In this document: positions 33,585 through 42,940 of the stretch, piece after piece
How positions within the stretch are numbered: the stretch's first letter is position 1
How the letters are laid out: every line of letters starts with the position of its first letter
Assembly: GCA_025363655.1 (NCBI GenBank)
Contig: JANYDK010000014.1
Span: 43,042-107,041, forward strand
DNA: 64,000 nucleotides
Reading direction: 5' to 3'
Origin: Deltaproteobacteria bacterium
GTDB taxonomy: Bacteria; Myxococcota_A; Polyangia; Polyangiales; JADJMO01
The notes under the pieces: generated by a model
What the model was told of the DNA's origin: nothing
What the model saw: the letters and a program-made list of their open reading frames with translations, nothing else
The model's database searches: none
Program-made: the position numbers and the translations under genes

Positions 33585-35696
33585 ATGCGTCGCCTCTCTT
33601 CGTTGTTCGTCTCCGCATCTCTCGTGCTGTCGGTCGGCTGCAGCAGCGATGGAGGCGGCGCCGCCGCGGACGACTCGGGCTCGAGCGGCCTCGATGGCGA
33701 CGACAGCGATGTCGGCGGGGGCCCCGACGGCACGCTCCCCGATGGCGGTCGCCTGCCTGACGTGCCCGACACGCGGCTGCCCGACGACACCATCGGCATC
33801 GACACCCTCGGCATCGACACCTTCGTGCCACCCACCGACAGCGGACCGGTGATCGCGCCGGAGCCGCTCTCGCCCAACATCGTCGTCGATCAAATCGGCT
33901 ATCGCCCGAGCGCGGAGAAGATCGCGGTGCTCCGCAGCCCGCAGAAGGGCTTCGACGTCGCGACGACGTACACGCCCGGCGCCAAGTACGCGGTCGTCGA
34001 CGCGCATACGAGCGCGAAGGTCTTCGAGGGCGCGGCGACCCCGTGGAACGGCGGCGCGACCGATGGCTCGTCGGGCGACAAAGCATGGTGGTTCGATTTC
34101 TCCAGCGTCGTCACGCCCGGCGACTACTTCGTCCTCGACGAGACCGCGTCGGTGCGGAGCGACATCTTCACCATCGGTGATCGCGTCTACCGCGACGCGC
34201 TCGGGCAGTCGGTGTGCATGTTTTATTACCAACGCGACGGCTTCGCCAAAGACGCCGCGCACGCTGGCACGCCATGGGTCGACACCGCCGCGCACATGGG
34301 CGCCGGACAGGACACGGCCTGCAAGCTCTACAGCGACGGCTCGGCCGCGCGCGACGTGCACGGCGGCTGGTGGGACGCGGGCGATCAGAACAAGTACACG
34401 AACTGGGGCGCCGGCGACGTCATCGAGCTCTTGCGTGCTTTCACCGAAGCGCCGACGGCGTTCTTCGACGACACCAACATCCCCGAGTCGGGCAACGGCG
34501 TCGCCGACGTGCTCGACGAGACCAAGTTCGAGCTCGACTGGCTCGTACGCATGCAAGGCGCCGACGGCTCGGTGCTGAGCATCGTCGGCAACCAAGGCGC
34601 GAAAGACCCTTCGTTCGGTGGCACCAAGGACACGCGCGCCTCGACCGACACCGCGCCGTGCAAGTACGGACCGGCGTCGACGTCGGCCTCGCTCTCGACC
34701 GCCGCAGCCTTCGCCTACGCGTCGATCGTCTTCAAATCAGCACCTGGCGCGACGACTGCATATGCAGGTTATGCAGACGATCTCTTGGCGCGGGCGAAGA
34801 AGGCGTGGGACTGGGCGATCGCCCATCCGAGCGTCACCTTCTCGAACGGCGGCAAGGTCGGCGCCGGCGAGCAAGAGACCGACGACAAGGGGCGCACGAT
34901 GATGAAGCTCCGCGCCGCGGTCTTCCTCTACGAAGCGACGAGCGACGCCAAGTACCGCGACCTCGTCGACGCCGGGTACAAGAGCGTGAACATGATCTCC
35001 TCGGGCTACGTCGACTGCTTCGCCACCGAAGACCAAGAGACGCTCCTCGAGTACGCGAAGACGACCGGCGCCACCGCCGCCGTCGCCGCCGACATCAAGG
35101 CCAAATACAAGGCTGGCGCTGCGAGCGGGCACAACCTCGGCGCGGTGAAGACGAACCCCGATCCCTACGGCGCGTACCTCTACGTCTACACCTGGGGCAG
35201 CAACCAAGTGAAGGCCGCGCAGGGCAACCTCCTCTACGACGTCCTCACCTACGGCGTCGACAGCGGCGCGAGCGGCGATGCGATCAAAGGCGCCGAGCGC
35301 TTCGTCCACTACATGCACGGCGTGAACCCGCTCTCGCTCGTCTACCTCTCGAACATGGGCGATCACGGCGCGGCGAAATCGGTGACGCGCTTCTACCACT
35401 CGTGGTTCACCAAGGGCTCCGACTGGGACGCCGTCGGCGTCTCGAAGTACGGACCGCCGCCCGGCTACCTCGTCGGCGGCCCCAACCCGTCGTACTCCTG
35501 GGATGGCTGCTGCCCAAGCGGATGCAGCGGAGTTTCCTGCGGATCGTCGCCTCCGACGCCGCCGACGGGACAGCCCGATCAGAAGGCCTACAAGGACTTC
35601 AACGACAGTTGGCCGCTCGACTCGTGGGCGATCAGCGAGCCCGACGACGGTTATCAGGCGAAGTGGGTGCGCCTCCTTTCCAAGTTCGTGAAGTGA
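33585..35696 (+). CDS. GH9 endoglucanase lipoprotein with N-terminal Ig-like domain
   Basis: A 703-residue lipoprotein (lipobox SVGC near residue 19) with an Asp/Gly/Thr linker. An Ig-like CelD_N domain (about 95-195, NIVVDQIGYRPSAEKIAVLR) is followed by the (alpha/alpha)6 GH9 barrel (about 205-700). The nucleophilic-water Asp pair is in DVHGGWWDAGDQNKYTNWGA (near 264). HGVNPLSLVYLSNMG carries the conserved His region. WAISEPDDGYQA (near 684) holds the proton-donor Glu. GH9 enzymes are endo-beta-1,4-glucanases (cellulases). A short Cys-rich insert (CCPSGCSGVSC) near 645 is unusual. Anchoring at the surface suits contact-dependent cellulose breakdown. Confidence 0.94.
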   Translation: MRRLSSLFVSASLVLSVGCSSDGGGAAADDSGSSGLDGDDSDVGGGPDGTLPDGGRLPDVPDTRLPDDTIGIDTLGIDTFVPPTDSGPVIAPEPLSPNIVVDQIGYRPSAEKIAVLRSPQKGFDVATTYTPGAKYAVVDAHTSAKVFEGAATPWNGGATDGSSGDKAWWFDFSSVVTPGDYFVLDETASVRSDIFTIGDRVYRDALGQSVCMFYYQRDGFAKDAAHAGTPWVDTAAHMGAGQDTACKLYSDGSAARDVHGGWWDAGDQNKYTNWGAGDVIELLRAFTEAPTAFFDDTNIPESGNGVADVLDETKFELDWLVRMQGADGSVLSIVGNQGAKDPSFGGTKDTRASTDTAPCKYGPASTSASLSTAAAFAYASIVFKSAPGATTAYAGYADDLLARAKKAWDWAIAHPSVTFSNGGKVGAGEQETDDKGRTMMKLRAAVFLYEATSDAKYRDLVDAGYKSVNMISSGYVDCFATEDQETLLEYAKTTGATAAVAADIKAKYKAGAASGHNLGAVKTNPDPYGAYLYVYTWGSNQVKAAQGNLLYDVLTYGVDSGASGDAIKGAERFVHYMHGVNPLSLVYLSNMGDHGAAKSVTRFYHSWFTKGSDWDAVGVSKYGPPPGYLVGGPNPSYSWDGCCPSGCSGVSCGSSPPTPPTGQPDQKAYKDFNDSWPLDSWAISEPDDGYQAKWVRLLSKFVK

Positions 35697-35734
35697 TTCG
35701 TGAAGTGAGCCCGTGCACCGACCACGAGTTTCGC

Positions 35735-35740
35735 TAGGCT
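35735..35740 (+). promoter_or_regulatory. Putative -10 element (TAGGCT) for leaderless start at 35747
   Basis: TAGGCT ends six bases before the ATG of the short LysR-type gene. Confidence 0.35.
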
Positions 35741-35746
35741 GGCGGC

Positions 35747-36010
35747 ATGAGCCTCCAGCAGCTGCGCACCTTCGTCACCGTCGCCGAGGTGGGGAACGTG
35801 AGTCGCGCCGCGAAGTGTCTCCGCATCTCGCAGCCGCCGCTCAGTCGGCAGCTGCGCGAGCTGGAGGGCGAGCTCGGCGTCACGCTCTTCACCCGCACCT
35901 CGCGCGGGATGCAGCTCCTGCCTGCCGGCGAACGCTTCCTCGTCCACGCCCGCGCAGCCCTCGCAGAAATCGAGCGTGGAACACGCGCGGTGCGCGGCGA
36001 GCTCGTCTGA
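35747..36010 (+). CDS. LysR-type DNA-binding domain only (truncated regulator)
   Basis: An 87-residue protein that is just the N-terminal winged HTH and linker helix of a LysR-type regulator ([20 protein letters not shown] then [20 protein letters not shown] and [20 protein letters not shown]). The ~200-residue inducer-binding domain is missing. The stop at 36008-36010 is followed by 85 bases with no recognisable LysR remnant before map. It may be a decayed gene, or a functional mini-regulator that dimerises through its linker helix but cannot sense an inducer. Codons look normal. Confidence 0.8.
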   Translation: MSLQQLRTFVTVAEVGNVSRAAKCLRISQPPLSRQLRELEGELGVTLFTRTSRGMQLLPAGERFLVHARAALAEIERGTRAVRGELV

Positions 36011-36095
36011 TTTCGCCTGAGCTCGCCCCATCTCGGGCGACTCAGATCGAAAAGGTATTGGACGACCAGACGCACGAGCCGCACCTTCGACGGCG

Positions 36096-36851
36096 ATGGC
36101 CATCGAGCTGCTCTCTGCGAACGATCGAGAAAAGATGCGGGCCGCGGGTCGGGTCGCCGCCGAGACGTTGCGTGCGATCGGTGAGCGCATCGCTCCTGGC
36201 ATCACGGCCGGCGACATCGACCGTTGGGTGCGCGAAGACACGAGCCGTCGCGGAGGCCGGCCGAGCCAGCTCGGATTCCACGGTTTTCCCGGGGCCGTTT
36301 GCGTCAGCCGCAACGACGTCGTCTGTCATGGGATCCCACGCGACGACGTCGTCCTCGGCGAGGGCGACATCGTCAACGTCGACGTCACCACCGAGCTCGA
36401 CGGCTTTCACGGAGACACCTCGGAGACGTTCATCGTCGGACGCGCGAGCGAAGACGCGCGCCGCGTCGTCGACGTCTCCCGACGGTGTCGCGACGCTGGA
36501 ATTTCCGTGGTCCGCGAGGGCGCTCGGCTGGGCGACATCGGCGCGGCGATCGTCGAACTGGCGCGCGCCGAAGGCTGCAGCGTCGTCGCCGAGTACACCG
36601 GCCACGGCATCGGTCGGAAGATGCACGCCCCGCCCTCGGTGTCGCACGTCGGCACCCGCGGCACCGGCGTGCGCCTGCGCGCAGGGATGGCGCTGACCAT
36701 CGAGCCGATGATCAACCTCGGCCGTCCCGAGGTGCGCCTCTGCGCCGATGGCTGGACGGTCCTCACCGCCGACGGCAGCCTCTCGGCGCAGTTCGAGCAC
36801 ACGCTGATCGTCACCCGCGAAGGATGCGAAGTGATGACTCTTCTCGCGTGA
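36096..36851 (+). CDS. map: Type I methionine aminopeptidase
   Basis: A 251-residue cytosolic metallopeptidase that removes the initiator methionine from new proteins. All five metal ligands are present: Asp in VNVDVTTELDGFHGD (two Asp), His in YTGHGIGRKMH, Glu in LTIEPMINLG and Glu in QFEHTLIV. The substrate His is in GFHGFPGAVCVSRNDVVCHG. The length is standard. The stop codon falls inside a 12-bp tandem repeat. It faces the bcp gene. Confidence 0.96.
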   Translation: MAIELLSANDREKMRAAGRVAAETLRAIGERIAPGITAGDIDRWVREDTSRRGGRPSQLGFHGFPGAVCVSRNDVVCHGIPRDDVVLGEGDIVNVDVTTELDGFHGDTSETFIVGRASEDARRVVDVSRRCRDAGISVVREGARLGDIGAAIVELARAEGCSVVAEYTGHGIGRKMHAPPSVSHVGTRGTGVRLRAGMALTIEPMINLGRPEVRLCADGWTVLTADGSLSAQFEHTLIVTREGCEVMTLLA

Positions 36852-36892
36852 GGCCTCGCGTGAGGCCTCGCGTGAGGCTTCGCGTGAGGCCC
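36845..36892 (+). repeat. Four tandem copies of a 12-bp unit at the end of map
   Basis: Unit CGCGTGAGGCCT repeated four times, the last two copies with CTT and CCC endings. The map stop codon lies in the first copy. Because the unit is 12 bp, copy changes do not affect the protein. Origin probably replication slippage. Confidence 0.95.
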
Positions 36893-36902
36893 GCGTAATC
36901 GA

Positions 36903-37364
36903 TCAGTTCGCCGTGAGCGTGGCGATGTCGGTGAGCAGAGTCTGCTCGTGACCGTTGGGGTTCACCTTCTCGTAGACCTTGCGCAGCGTGCCCTGCGGAT
37001 CGACGACGAACGTCGTGCGATCCCAGTATTTCGTGCCTTTGTACTCCGACTGCCCGACGCCGGCGGCCGTGAGGAGCGAGGCGCTCGGATCGGCGAGGAG
37101 ATCGATGGTGAAAGAGAACTTGTCGCAGAACGCCTTGTGCGAGGCGACGTCGTCGGCGCTGATGCCGACCACCACGATGCCCTTGGCCTCGAAGTCGGCT
37201 TTGGTCGCGGTGAACGACTTGCCTTGGATCGTGCAGCCGGGTGTGTCGTCCTTCGGGTAAACGTAGAGCACGAGCCACTTGCCCGCGTACGACGCCAGCG
37301 TCTTCGCGACGCCGTCTTGGTTGGGGAGCGCGAAGGCGGGGAACGGCTTGCCGAGTTCGATCAT
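36903..37364 (-). CDS. bcp: Bcp/PrxQ-type thioredoxin-dependent peroxiredoxin, single-Cys variant
   Basis: A 153-residue peroxiredoxin of the Bcp class, which reduces hydroperoxides in the cytosol. The peroxidatic Cys is in YPKDDTPGCTIQGKSF. The resolving Cys five residues later, usual in Bcp (CTxxxC), is replaced by Ser/Lys, so this copy is probably 1-Cys or uses another reductant. A second, canonical copy is at 43764. The ATG at 37364 precedes IELGKPFPAF; an in-frame upstream start at 37412 is less likely. GAGGA eight bases upstream is a good ribosome-binding site. Divergent from the STAND regulator. Confidence 0.9.
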   Translation of the reverse strand: MIELGKPFPAFALPNQDGVAKTLASYAGKWLVLYVYPKDDTPGCTIQGKSFTATKADFEAKGIVVVGISADDVASHKAFCDKFSFTIDLLADPSASLLTAAGVGQSEYKGTKYWDRTTFVVDPQGTLRKVYEKVNPNGHEQTLLTDIATLTAN

Positions 37365-37471
37365 GATCGAAGTCCTCGCCGCGCGGGGCGCCGCCGGCAA
37401 GCCTGTCGGCAAAACTCGGCGGAATGCTCGAAATCGCGCGACTCGATGTACTCTGCAATGGCAGCGCGCTC

Positions 37472-40183
37472 ATGTCCCCTCGTCCGCTCGGCGTCCCTCA
37501 CCTCGTGCCGGCTCCTGGCGCGCGCGATGACGAGACGCCGACCAACCTCACGGCGACGCTCTCCAGCCTCACCAGCCTGGTCGGACGCGACGACGCGCTC
37601 GCGCACATCGATCGACGCTTCGACGAGGGCGCACGTCTCGTCACCGTGCTCGGCGGGCCGGGTCTCGGAAAGACGCGCGTCGCCAGCAGTTGGGCAGAGG
37701 CGCAGCTTCGACACTTCCGCGGATCGGCCGAGGGCGGGACGCGGGGCCGTAAGTTCCCCGGCGGCGTCTTCTTCTGCGATCTCACCGAGGCGCGCGACGA
37801 AGCGGCCTTCGGCGTCGTCGTCGCACGCACACTCGGCGTGCATCTTCCGGGCACCTCCGCTGCGACGATGATCTCCGCGCTCGCCGAGCGCCTCTCGTCG
37901 CGCGAGCCTACCCTCGTCGTCCTCGACAATTTCGAGCAGCTGGTCGATTCGGCGACCGAGGCCGTGGCGACGCTCTTGGCGCGCGCGCGCGAGCTTCGGC
38001 TCCTCGTGACCTCACGCGAACGTCTGCGCGCCGCCTTCGAATCGGTCCTCGAGCTCCCACCGCTCACCGACGAGAACGCCGCAGCGCTCTTTCGCGCACG
38101 CGCGAGGGCCGCGGGCGGTGACGATCCGAACGGCAATCCGAGTGATGACGCCTCGGTCGCCGCGCTCGTTCGCGAGCTCGACGGCATCCCTCTCGCCATC
38201 GAGCTCGCAGCCGCGCGCAGTCGAGTGATGACGCCGCGAGAGATCCTCGCAAGGCTCGCGCGTCGCTTCGACGTCCTCACCGACGGTCTGCCGCGAGAGA
38301 CCCGTGTCGCGCGGGAAGTCCGTGACCGACACGCGACCATGCGCGGCGCCATCGACTGGTCGTGGACCAACCTCTCGTCGCTCGAACAGTCGGCGCTCGC
38401 CCAGTGCGCGGTCTTCGCCGGCGGCTTCACGCTCGAAGCGGGAGAGCACGTTTTGTCGCTCGGCGAGGGAGTCGACGTCATCTCGACGATCTCGGCGCTG
38501 CGCGACAAATCACTGCTCCTCGCGCGCGCGACGTCCTCGGACTCGACGCGCTTCTCGCTCTTCGTCAGCGTGCGCGAGTACGCCGAAGAGCGCCTGCGCG
38601 AGAGCGGAACCGAGGTCGAGACGCGACGACGGCACGCCCGGTGGTACGTCGAGCTCTCGCGCGACTGGGCCGTCTCGTGTCGCTCGGTCGGCGATCCGGC
38701 GGCACAGGCGGCGCTCCTCCAAGAGAAGGACAACCTCCTCGCGGCACATCGATACGCCGTCGCCACCCACGACGCCGTGCTCATCGCCGAGACTGCTCTC
38801 ACCCTCGAGCCCTCGCTCGTCGCGCAAGGGCCTTTCGATGAGCTCGTCGCGGTCCTCGAACGTGCGCATGCGACCATTCCCTTCGTCCGGAACGTCGATC
38901 GCGCGCTCGCCGCCTACGTCGCCTTCGCCCACGCCAACACCCAAGGCACACGTGGCCAAGTGCGCGAGAGCGTCGTCGCGCTCGAAGCGCTGCTCGTCGA
39001 GGCCAGCGAGATCGGCGATCGTCATCTCGTCGGCGAGGTCCTGGTGATGCTCGGCACGCGCCGTCGTCAGCTCGGGCTCTACCAAGACGCGTGGCGCACG
39101 CACGAAGAGGCGCAGGTGATCCTCCAAGGCACCGCCACGCGTCCCGAGGCCTTGAACCTCGCGTCGATCGGTCGATTGCACGGAGATTTCGGCCGTTTCG
39201 AGGCTGCGCGCGCCTTCGACGAACGGGCCCGCGCGCTCTCGCAGCAGCTCGGTGATCGCCTCATCGAAGGCATGGCGCTCGGCAATCTCGCGCAGCTCGA
39301 TCAAGAGCTCGGCAACCTCGACGCCGCCGAAGTTTCGTTCACCGCTGCGCTCGCCGCCTTCCGCAGCGCCGGTGATCTCCGCTACGCGGCGATCTACCTC
39401 GGTCACGTCGGCGACTTGGCGCGTGAGCGTGGCGACCACGAAGCCGCGGCGGCGACCTATCGCGCCGCCGTCGACGAGCTCGATCGGGTCCGCATTCCTC
39501 GTGGTGAGGGGCTCTTTCGCGCAGCCTATGGCGGCGTCCTCGCCGCACGTGGCGAGCTCGAGGCCGCACGTGACGAGCTCGCGCGCGCGACGCGCCTTCT
39601 CGAGACCGTGAGCGACCCGCACTACCTGACGGTGCTCGAGCTCCATCGTCAAACGCTCGCGTTGGCCGCCCGAGGTCCGCGCGCCGAGATCGAAGCGAAG
39701 CTCGCCGCCGCGCTGTCGGAGAAGCCACCGACCGACGTCCGCTTCGCCGCCCGCATGCTCGGCCGCGCACTGGCGAACACGCCTGATTCACTGAGTATTC
39801 GATCGTCACGGCATCTCTCGCACACGGGCTCGCACCTGAGCTCACGTCTCGTGATCGCCGATCGACGCTTCCTCTGCGAGCGTGGCGACCAGCGTCACGA
39901 GCTCGATCTCGAACGACGCGGACCGATGCGACGCTTGCTCCTCGCGCTCGTCGAACGTCGTCGCCGGACGCCTGGGCAGAGCCTCGACGCCGCTGCGCTC
40001 CTCGCAGCCGGGTGGCCAGGCGAGCGCGTTCATCCCGAAGCCGGCGGCAAGCGCGTCCGTGTCGCCATCGCCTCGCTCCGTCGAATGGGCCTCGAAGGCA
40101 TCCTCCTCACGCGCGACGATGGCTACTCGATCGATCCCAAGTGCGAGCTCGTGCACGAGGCGGATGCGACCGACGAGCCCTGA
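37472..40183 (+). CDS. STAND-type ATPase regulator with TPR repeats and C-terminal wHTH-like domain
   Basis: A 903-residue protein related to AfsR/LuxR-like STAND ATPases. Walker A is GGPGLGKTRVASS (near 65), Walker B-like LVVLDNFEQLVDSA (near 150), and then LLVTSRERL and LDGIPLAIELAAARS, the typical NB-ARC-like blocks. GAIDWSWTNLSSLEQSALAQ closes the ATPase module. TPR-like repeats follow (about 420-760). The last ~110 residues (RRLLLALVERRRRTPGQSLD; GKRVRVAIASLRRMGLEGIL) look like a winged-helix output domain of the OmpR/transcriptional-regulator type. It is probably a cytosolic transcription factor switched by ligand and ATP. Start at 37472 is assumed; 37424 is an alternative. Confidence 0.85.
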   Translation: MSPRPLGVPHLVPAPGARDDETPTNLTATLSSLTSLVGRDDALAHIDRRFDEGARLVTVLGGPGLGKTRVASSWAEAQLRHFRGSAEGGTRGRKFPGGVFFCDLTEARDEAAFGVVVARTLGVHLPGTSAATMISALAERLSSREPTLVVLDNFEQLVDSATEAVATLLARARELRLLVTSRERLRAAFESVLELPPLTDENAAALFRARARAAGGDDPNGNPSDDASVAALVRELDGIPLAIELAAARSRVMTPREILARLARRFDVLTDGLPRETRVAREVRDRHATMRGAIDWSWTNLSSLEQSALAQCAVFAGGFTLEAGEHVLSLGEGVDVISTISALRDKSLLLARATSSDSTRFSLFVSVREYAEERLRESGTEVETRRRHARWYVELSRDWAVSCRSVGDPAAQAALLQEKDNLLAAHRYAVATHDAVLIAETALTLEPSLVAQGPFDELVAVLERAHATIPFVRNVDRALAAYVAFAHANTQGTRGQVRESVVALEALLVEASEIGDRHLVGEVLVMLGTRRRQLGLYQDAWRTHEEAQVILQGTATRPEALNLASIGRLHGDFGRFEAARAFDERARALSQQLGDRLIEGMALGNLAQLDQELGNLDAAEVSFTAALAAFRSAGDLRYAAIYLGHVGDLARERGDHEAAAATYRAAVDELDRVRIPRGEGLFRAAYGGVLAARGELEAARDELARATRLLETVSDPHYLTVLELHRQTLALAARGPRAEIEAKLAAALSEKPPTDVRFAARMLGRALANTPDSLSIRSSRHLSHTGSHLSSRLVIADRRFLCERGDQRHELDLERRGPMRRLLLALVERRRRTPGQSLDAAALLAAGWPGERVHPEAGGKRVRVAIASLRRMGLEGILLTRDDGYSIDPKCELVHEADATDEP

Positions 40184-40326
40184 CACGCGAAGGGGCCCCT
40201 CTCCCCCAAGGGTCGCCTCGCGCCCCCACAGGGCGTCACGCCGACGAGACGTCCTGACGGCGAATCAACTTATTTCATCGTGAATTTCGCGATGCAGCGA
40301 AGCGCAGAAACGCGCACGACCCCTGC

Positions 40327-40332
40327 TAAGGT
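40327..40332 (+). promoter_or_regulatory. Putative -10 element (TAAGGT) for the GH16 gene
   Basis: TAAGGT ends seven bases before the ATG at 40340. Confidence 0.35.
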
Positions 40333-40339
40333 CGAAGGC

Positions 40340-41434
40340 ATGCTCCGTATCCCGCGCGCCTCGGCAGCGTTCTTCCCCCTCGGTCTCGGCATCACCAGTC
40401 TCACTGCTCTCACGGCTCTCACTGCACTCACGGGTCTCACGGCGTGCGGCTCGTCGGGTGACGACGCCACAGTCGACCCGGGCTCCGACGCCATCGTCCT
40501 CCACGACGACGGGACCGGCAGCGACACCTTCCTCGCTGACACCGGGACGAGCCCGGACGGCGTGACGAGCGACAGCGCCACGAGCGGTGACACCACCACC
40601 ACCGGCACCGACGTCGGAGGCCCGGACACCGCGTCCGCCGACACCGGCAGTCCCGGGACCGACGTCGGAGGGCCTGACGTCGCGCCTCCCGGTTGGAAGC
40701 TCGTCTGGTCCGACGAGTTCAACGGAGCTGCCGGCGCCGCGCCCGATCCGAAATACTGGTCCCACGACGTCGGCGGCGGCGGCTTCGGCAACAACGAACG
40801 CGAGTACTACACCGACGGCGCGACCAACTCGTCGCAGCACGGCGGCAACCTCGTCATCGAAGCGCGCAAAGAATCCGCGCCCGGCACCTGCTGGTACGGC
40901 GCCTGTCAGTACACCTCCGCGCGCATCCACACGAGCGGCAAATTCGACCAGAAATTCGGCCGATTCGTCGCCCGCATCCAGATCCCTCGCGGTCAAGGCA
41001 TGTGGCCCGCGTTCTGGATGCTCGGCAACGACATCGGCAGCGTCGGTTGGCCGACCTCCGGCGAAATCGACATCATGGAGAACATCGGGAAGGAGCCCGC
41101 GACGACGCACGGCACCATCCACGGCCCCGGCTACAGCGGCGGCGCCGGCATCGGCAGCGGCTCCACCCTCTCGAGCGGCGCCTACGCCGACGGCTTCCAC
41201 GAGTTCGCGATCGAGTGGGAAGCGGCCGCGATTCGCTTCTACGTCGACGACAAGCTCTACGCGACGCGCACGCCGAGCGAGCTCCCCGCGGGTAAGAAGT
41301 GGGTCTACGATCACCCCTTCTTCATCATCCTCAACCTCGCCGTCGGCGGCGGCTGGCCGGGCGATCCCGACGGCTCGACCACGTTCCCGCAACAGATGAA
41401 GATCGACTGGGTGCGCGTCTTCACCAAGGCCTGA
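40340..41434 (+). CDS. GH16 beta-glucanase (laminarinase-like) lipoprotein
   Basis: A 364-residue lipoprotein (lipobox LTAC near residue 34, after an unusual run of Thr-Ala-Leu repeats) with an Asp/Thr/Gly linker and a GH16 jelly-roll (about 115-364). WKLVWSDEFNG is the classic opening. The catalytic motif SGEIDIMENIG (E-I-D-x-x-E, near 240) supplies nucleophile and acid/base. The next blocks are THGTIHGPGYSGG, FHEFAIEWE and FIILNLAVGGGWPG. Likely endo-1,3(4)-beta-glucanase acting on fungal or plant beta-glucans. Start at 40340 is preferred for the signal peptide. Confidence 0.94.
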   Translation: MLRIPRASAAFFPLGLGITSLTALTALTALTGLTACGSSGDDATVDPGSDAIVLHDDGTGSDTFLADTGTSPDGVTSDSATSGDTTTTGTDVGGPDTASADTGSPGTDVGGPDVAPPGWKLVWSDEFNGAAGAAPDPKYWSHDVGGGGFGNNEREYYTDGATNSSQHGGNLVIEARKESAPGTCWYGACQYTSARIHTSGKFDQKFGRFVARIQIPRGQGMWPAFWMLGNDIGSVGWPTSGEIDIMENIGKEPATTHGTIHGPGYSGGAGIGSGSTLSSGAYADGFHEFAIEWEAAAIRFYVDDKLYATRTPSELPAGKKWVYDHPFFIILNLAVGGGWPGDPDGSTTFPQQMKIDWVRVFTKA

Positions 41435-41464
41435 CGGCGTGACGCGTCCTCGAAGCGTTCGAGG

Positions 41465-42922
41465 TCAAGGAAACGAAGCGACCCAAACGTCTCCAGCTGC
41501 CGGATCGAAGCCGCCGCTGGAGACGACCGTACCCGCGGTTCCGAAGTCGAGGTGGCCGAAGAAGCTCCCGGTGGCGACGAGGCCACGCGTGCTCGCCGCG
41601 GCGCGATAGGCTCGTTGATCGTCGAGATCGCCGAAACGCGCGACGGCACTTGTTTTCAAGCTCGGATCGAGCCTTGCGAGGAAGACGTCGTTGGCGCCGA
41701 TCGCGGTCATACCTTCGAGGGTTGCCGAGAAATAACCGACGACGTCGAGGCGTCCATCGGCATGCGCGACCACGTCGCTGGCGACGTCGGGTCCGAAGCC
41801 GCCCATCCGACGTGACGCGACGTGGCCGCCGTTCTCGTCGAAGAGCGCGACGAAGGCATCCTCGCCGCTTTCGCTCGCGAGCGCTCCGCCACCGAAGTCG
41901 ACCTGACCGACGAACGAACCCGTGACGACGACGTCGCCCGCCGACGTGGTGGCGATGCCGACCGGCGACTGTTGCTTGTCGGCGACGAACCCCTCCGCGA
42001 AAACGACGGAACCGTCGGGATGAAAACGCGCGAGCAACATCGCGTCGAAGTTGTCCGGCAGCGGCTTGCCTCCGACGTCGAAGGGGCCACGAAAAATGGC
42101 GGCGACGACGGGATCGACGTCGTGGACGAGCGTGAGGCGCGGCAAGCGATCGACGTCGGGGCCTCCGAAACGGAACGCGGTCTTGGCAGCGAGCGAGAGG
42201 CCGCCAGGGCCGAAGCCAAAGGTGGCGACGAAGAGATCTTCTTCCCCGGCGCTGAGGAGCGGACCGCTGGCGAGGCCGGGATCGATCGCCTGCGCGAACT
42301 CGCCGGCGACGACGAGCGTCGCGCTGCCCGCGGCATCATGACCAAGCCGAAGCGCCGTCACCGACTGGTGACCCTCGCCGCCGAGCTGGACGCATCCCTG
42401 CGATGCGCCGTCGGCCGAGGAAAATCGGCCGATCCACGCGTCGGAGGCGCCGAGCGAGGTGAGCGTCTGGCTGCCGCAAGTGAGGACGCCGGAGAAGAAG
42501 CCACCCGCCCAGAAGGTGCCGTCTCCGACGATGGCGATCGTGCGTACGGCTTGTTCACCGGTGGCGCCGCCGAGCAGTTGGAGAAAGCGCGGATGCCCAT
42601 CGCGATCGAAGCCCGCGAGAAAGGCATTGGCGGTCACCCCCGCTGTGGCGGCGACCGAGAGCGCGCCAAAGGAGAGCCTTCCGGAGGTCTCGCCGCCGAC
42701 GACGACGTCGTCATTCGTCGAATCGACAGCGATCGCGAACGGGAGCTGCCCGCTGCCATCGCCACCCGCTGCCGCCCATCGCGCACCGTCGACCGGCGCC
42801 TCGTCGGTCGCGTCGGTCGCGTCACCACCGCCGGCGTCGATCGGCGAAGTCGTGCTCGAAGAGCCGCCGCATCCGAGCAGGCACCCGAAGACCGCGCAAG
42901 CCAACGCGGGAGGCGTGCGCAT
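41465..42922 (-). CDS. Lipoprotein with SBBP-like beta-propeller repeats
   Basis: A 485-residue lipoprotein (lipobox CLLGC near residue 16). The mature protein has repeated blades of the type 'DG...A.R.GG.G.D....VA......VVVTGSFVGQVDFGGG' (for example GEFAQAIDPGLASG; GSFVGQVDFGGGALASESGE; GYFSATLEGMTAIGANDVFL; GSFFGHLDFGTAGTVVSSGG). These are SBBP/propeller repeats found in large secreted proteins of Myxococcota. No enzyme motif. The ATG at 42922 is favoured over 42940 because TACAAT ends seven bases before it and lies inside the extra codons. Confidence 0.83.
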   Translation of the reverse strand: MRTPPALACAVFGCLLGCGGSSSTTSPIDAGGGDATDATDEAPVDGARWAAAGGDGSGQLPFAIAVDSTNDDVVVGGETSGRLSFGALSVAATAGVTANAFLAGFDRDGHPRFLQLLGGATGEQAVRTIAIVGDGTFWAGGFFSGVLTCGSQTLTSLGASDAWIGRFSSADGASQGCVQLGGEGHQSVTALRLGHDAAGSATLVVAGEFAQAIDPGLASGPLLSAGEEDLFVATFGFGPGGLSLAAKTAFRFGGPDVDRLPRLTLVHDVDPVVAAIFRGPFDVGGKPLPDNFDAMLLARFHPDGSVVFAEGFVADKQQSPVGIATTSAGDVVVTGSFVGQVDFGGGALASESGEDAFVALFDENGGHVASRRMGGFGPDVASDVVAHADGRLDVVGYFSATLEGMTAIGANDVFLARLDPSLKTSAVARFGDLDDQRAYRAAASTRGLVATGSFFGHLDFGTAGTVVSSGGFDPAAGDVWVASFP

Positions 42923-42929
42923 CGCCTGG

Positions 42930-42935
42930 ATTGTA
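42930..42935 (-). promoter_or_regulatory. Putative -10 element (TACAAT) for the SBBP-repeat lipoprotein
   Basis: On the minus strand TACAAT (five of six to consensus) ends seven bases before the ATG at 42922, supporting that start over the ATG at 42940. Confidence 0.5.
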
Positions 42936-42940
42936 CGCAT

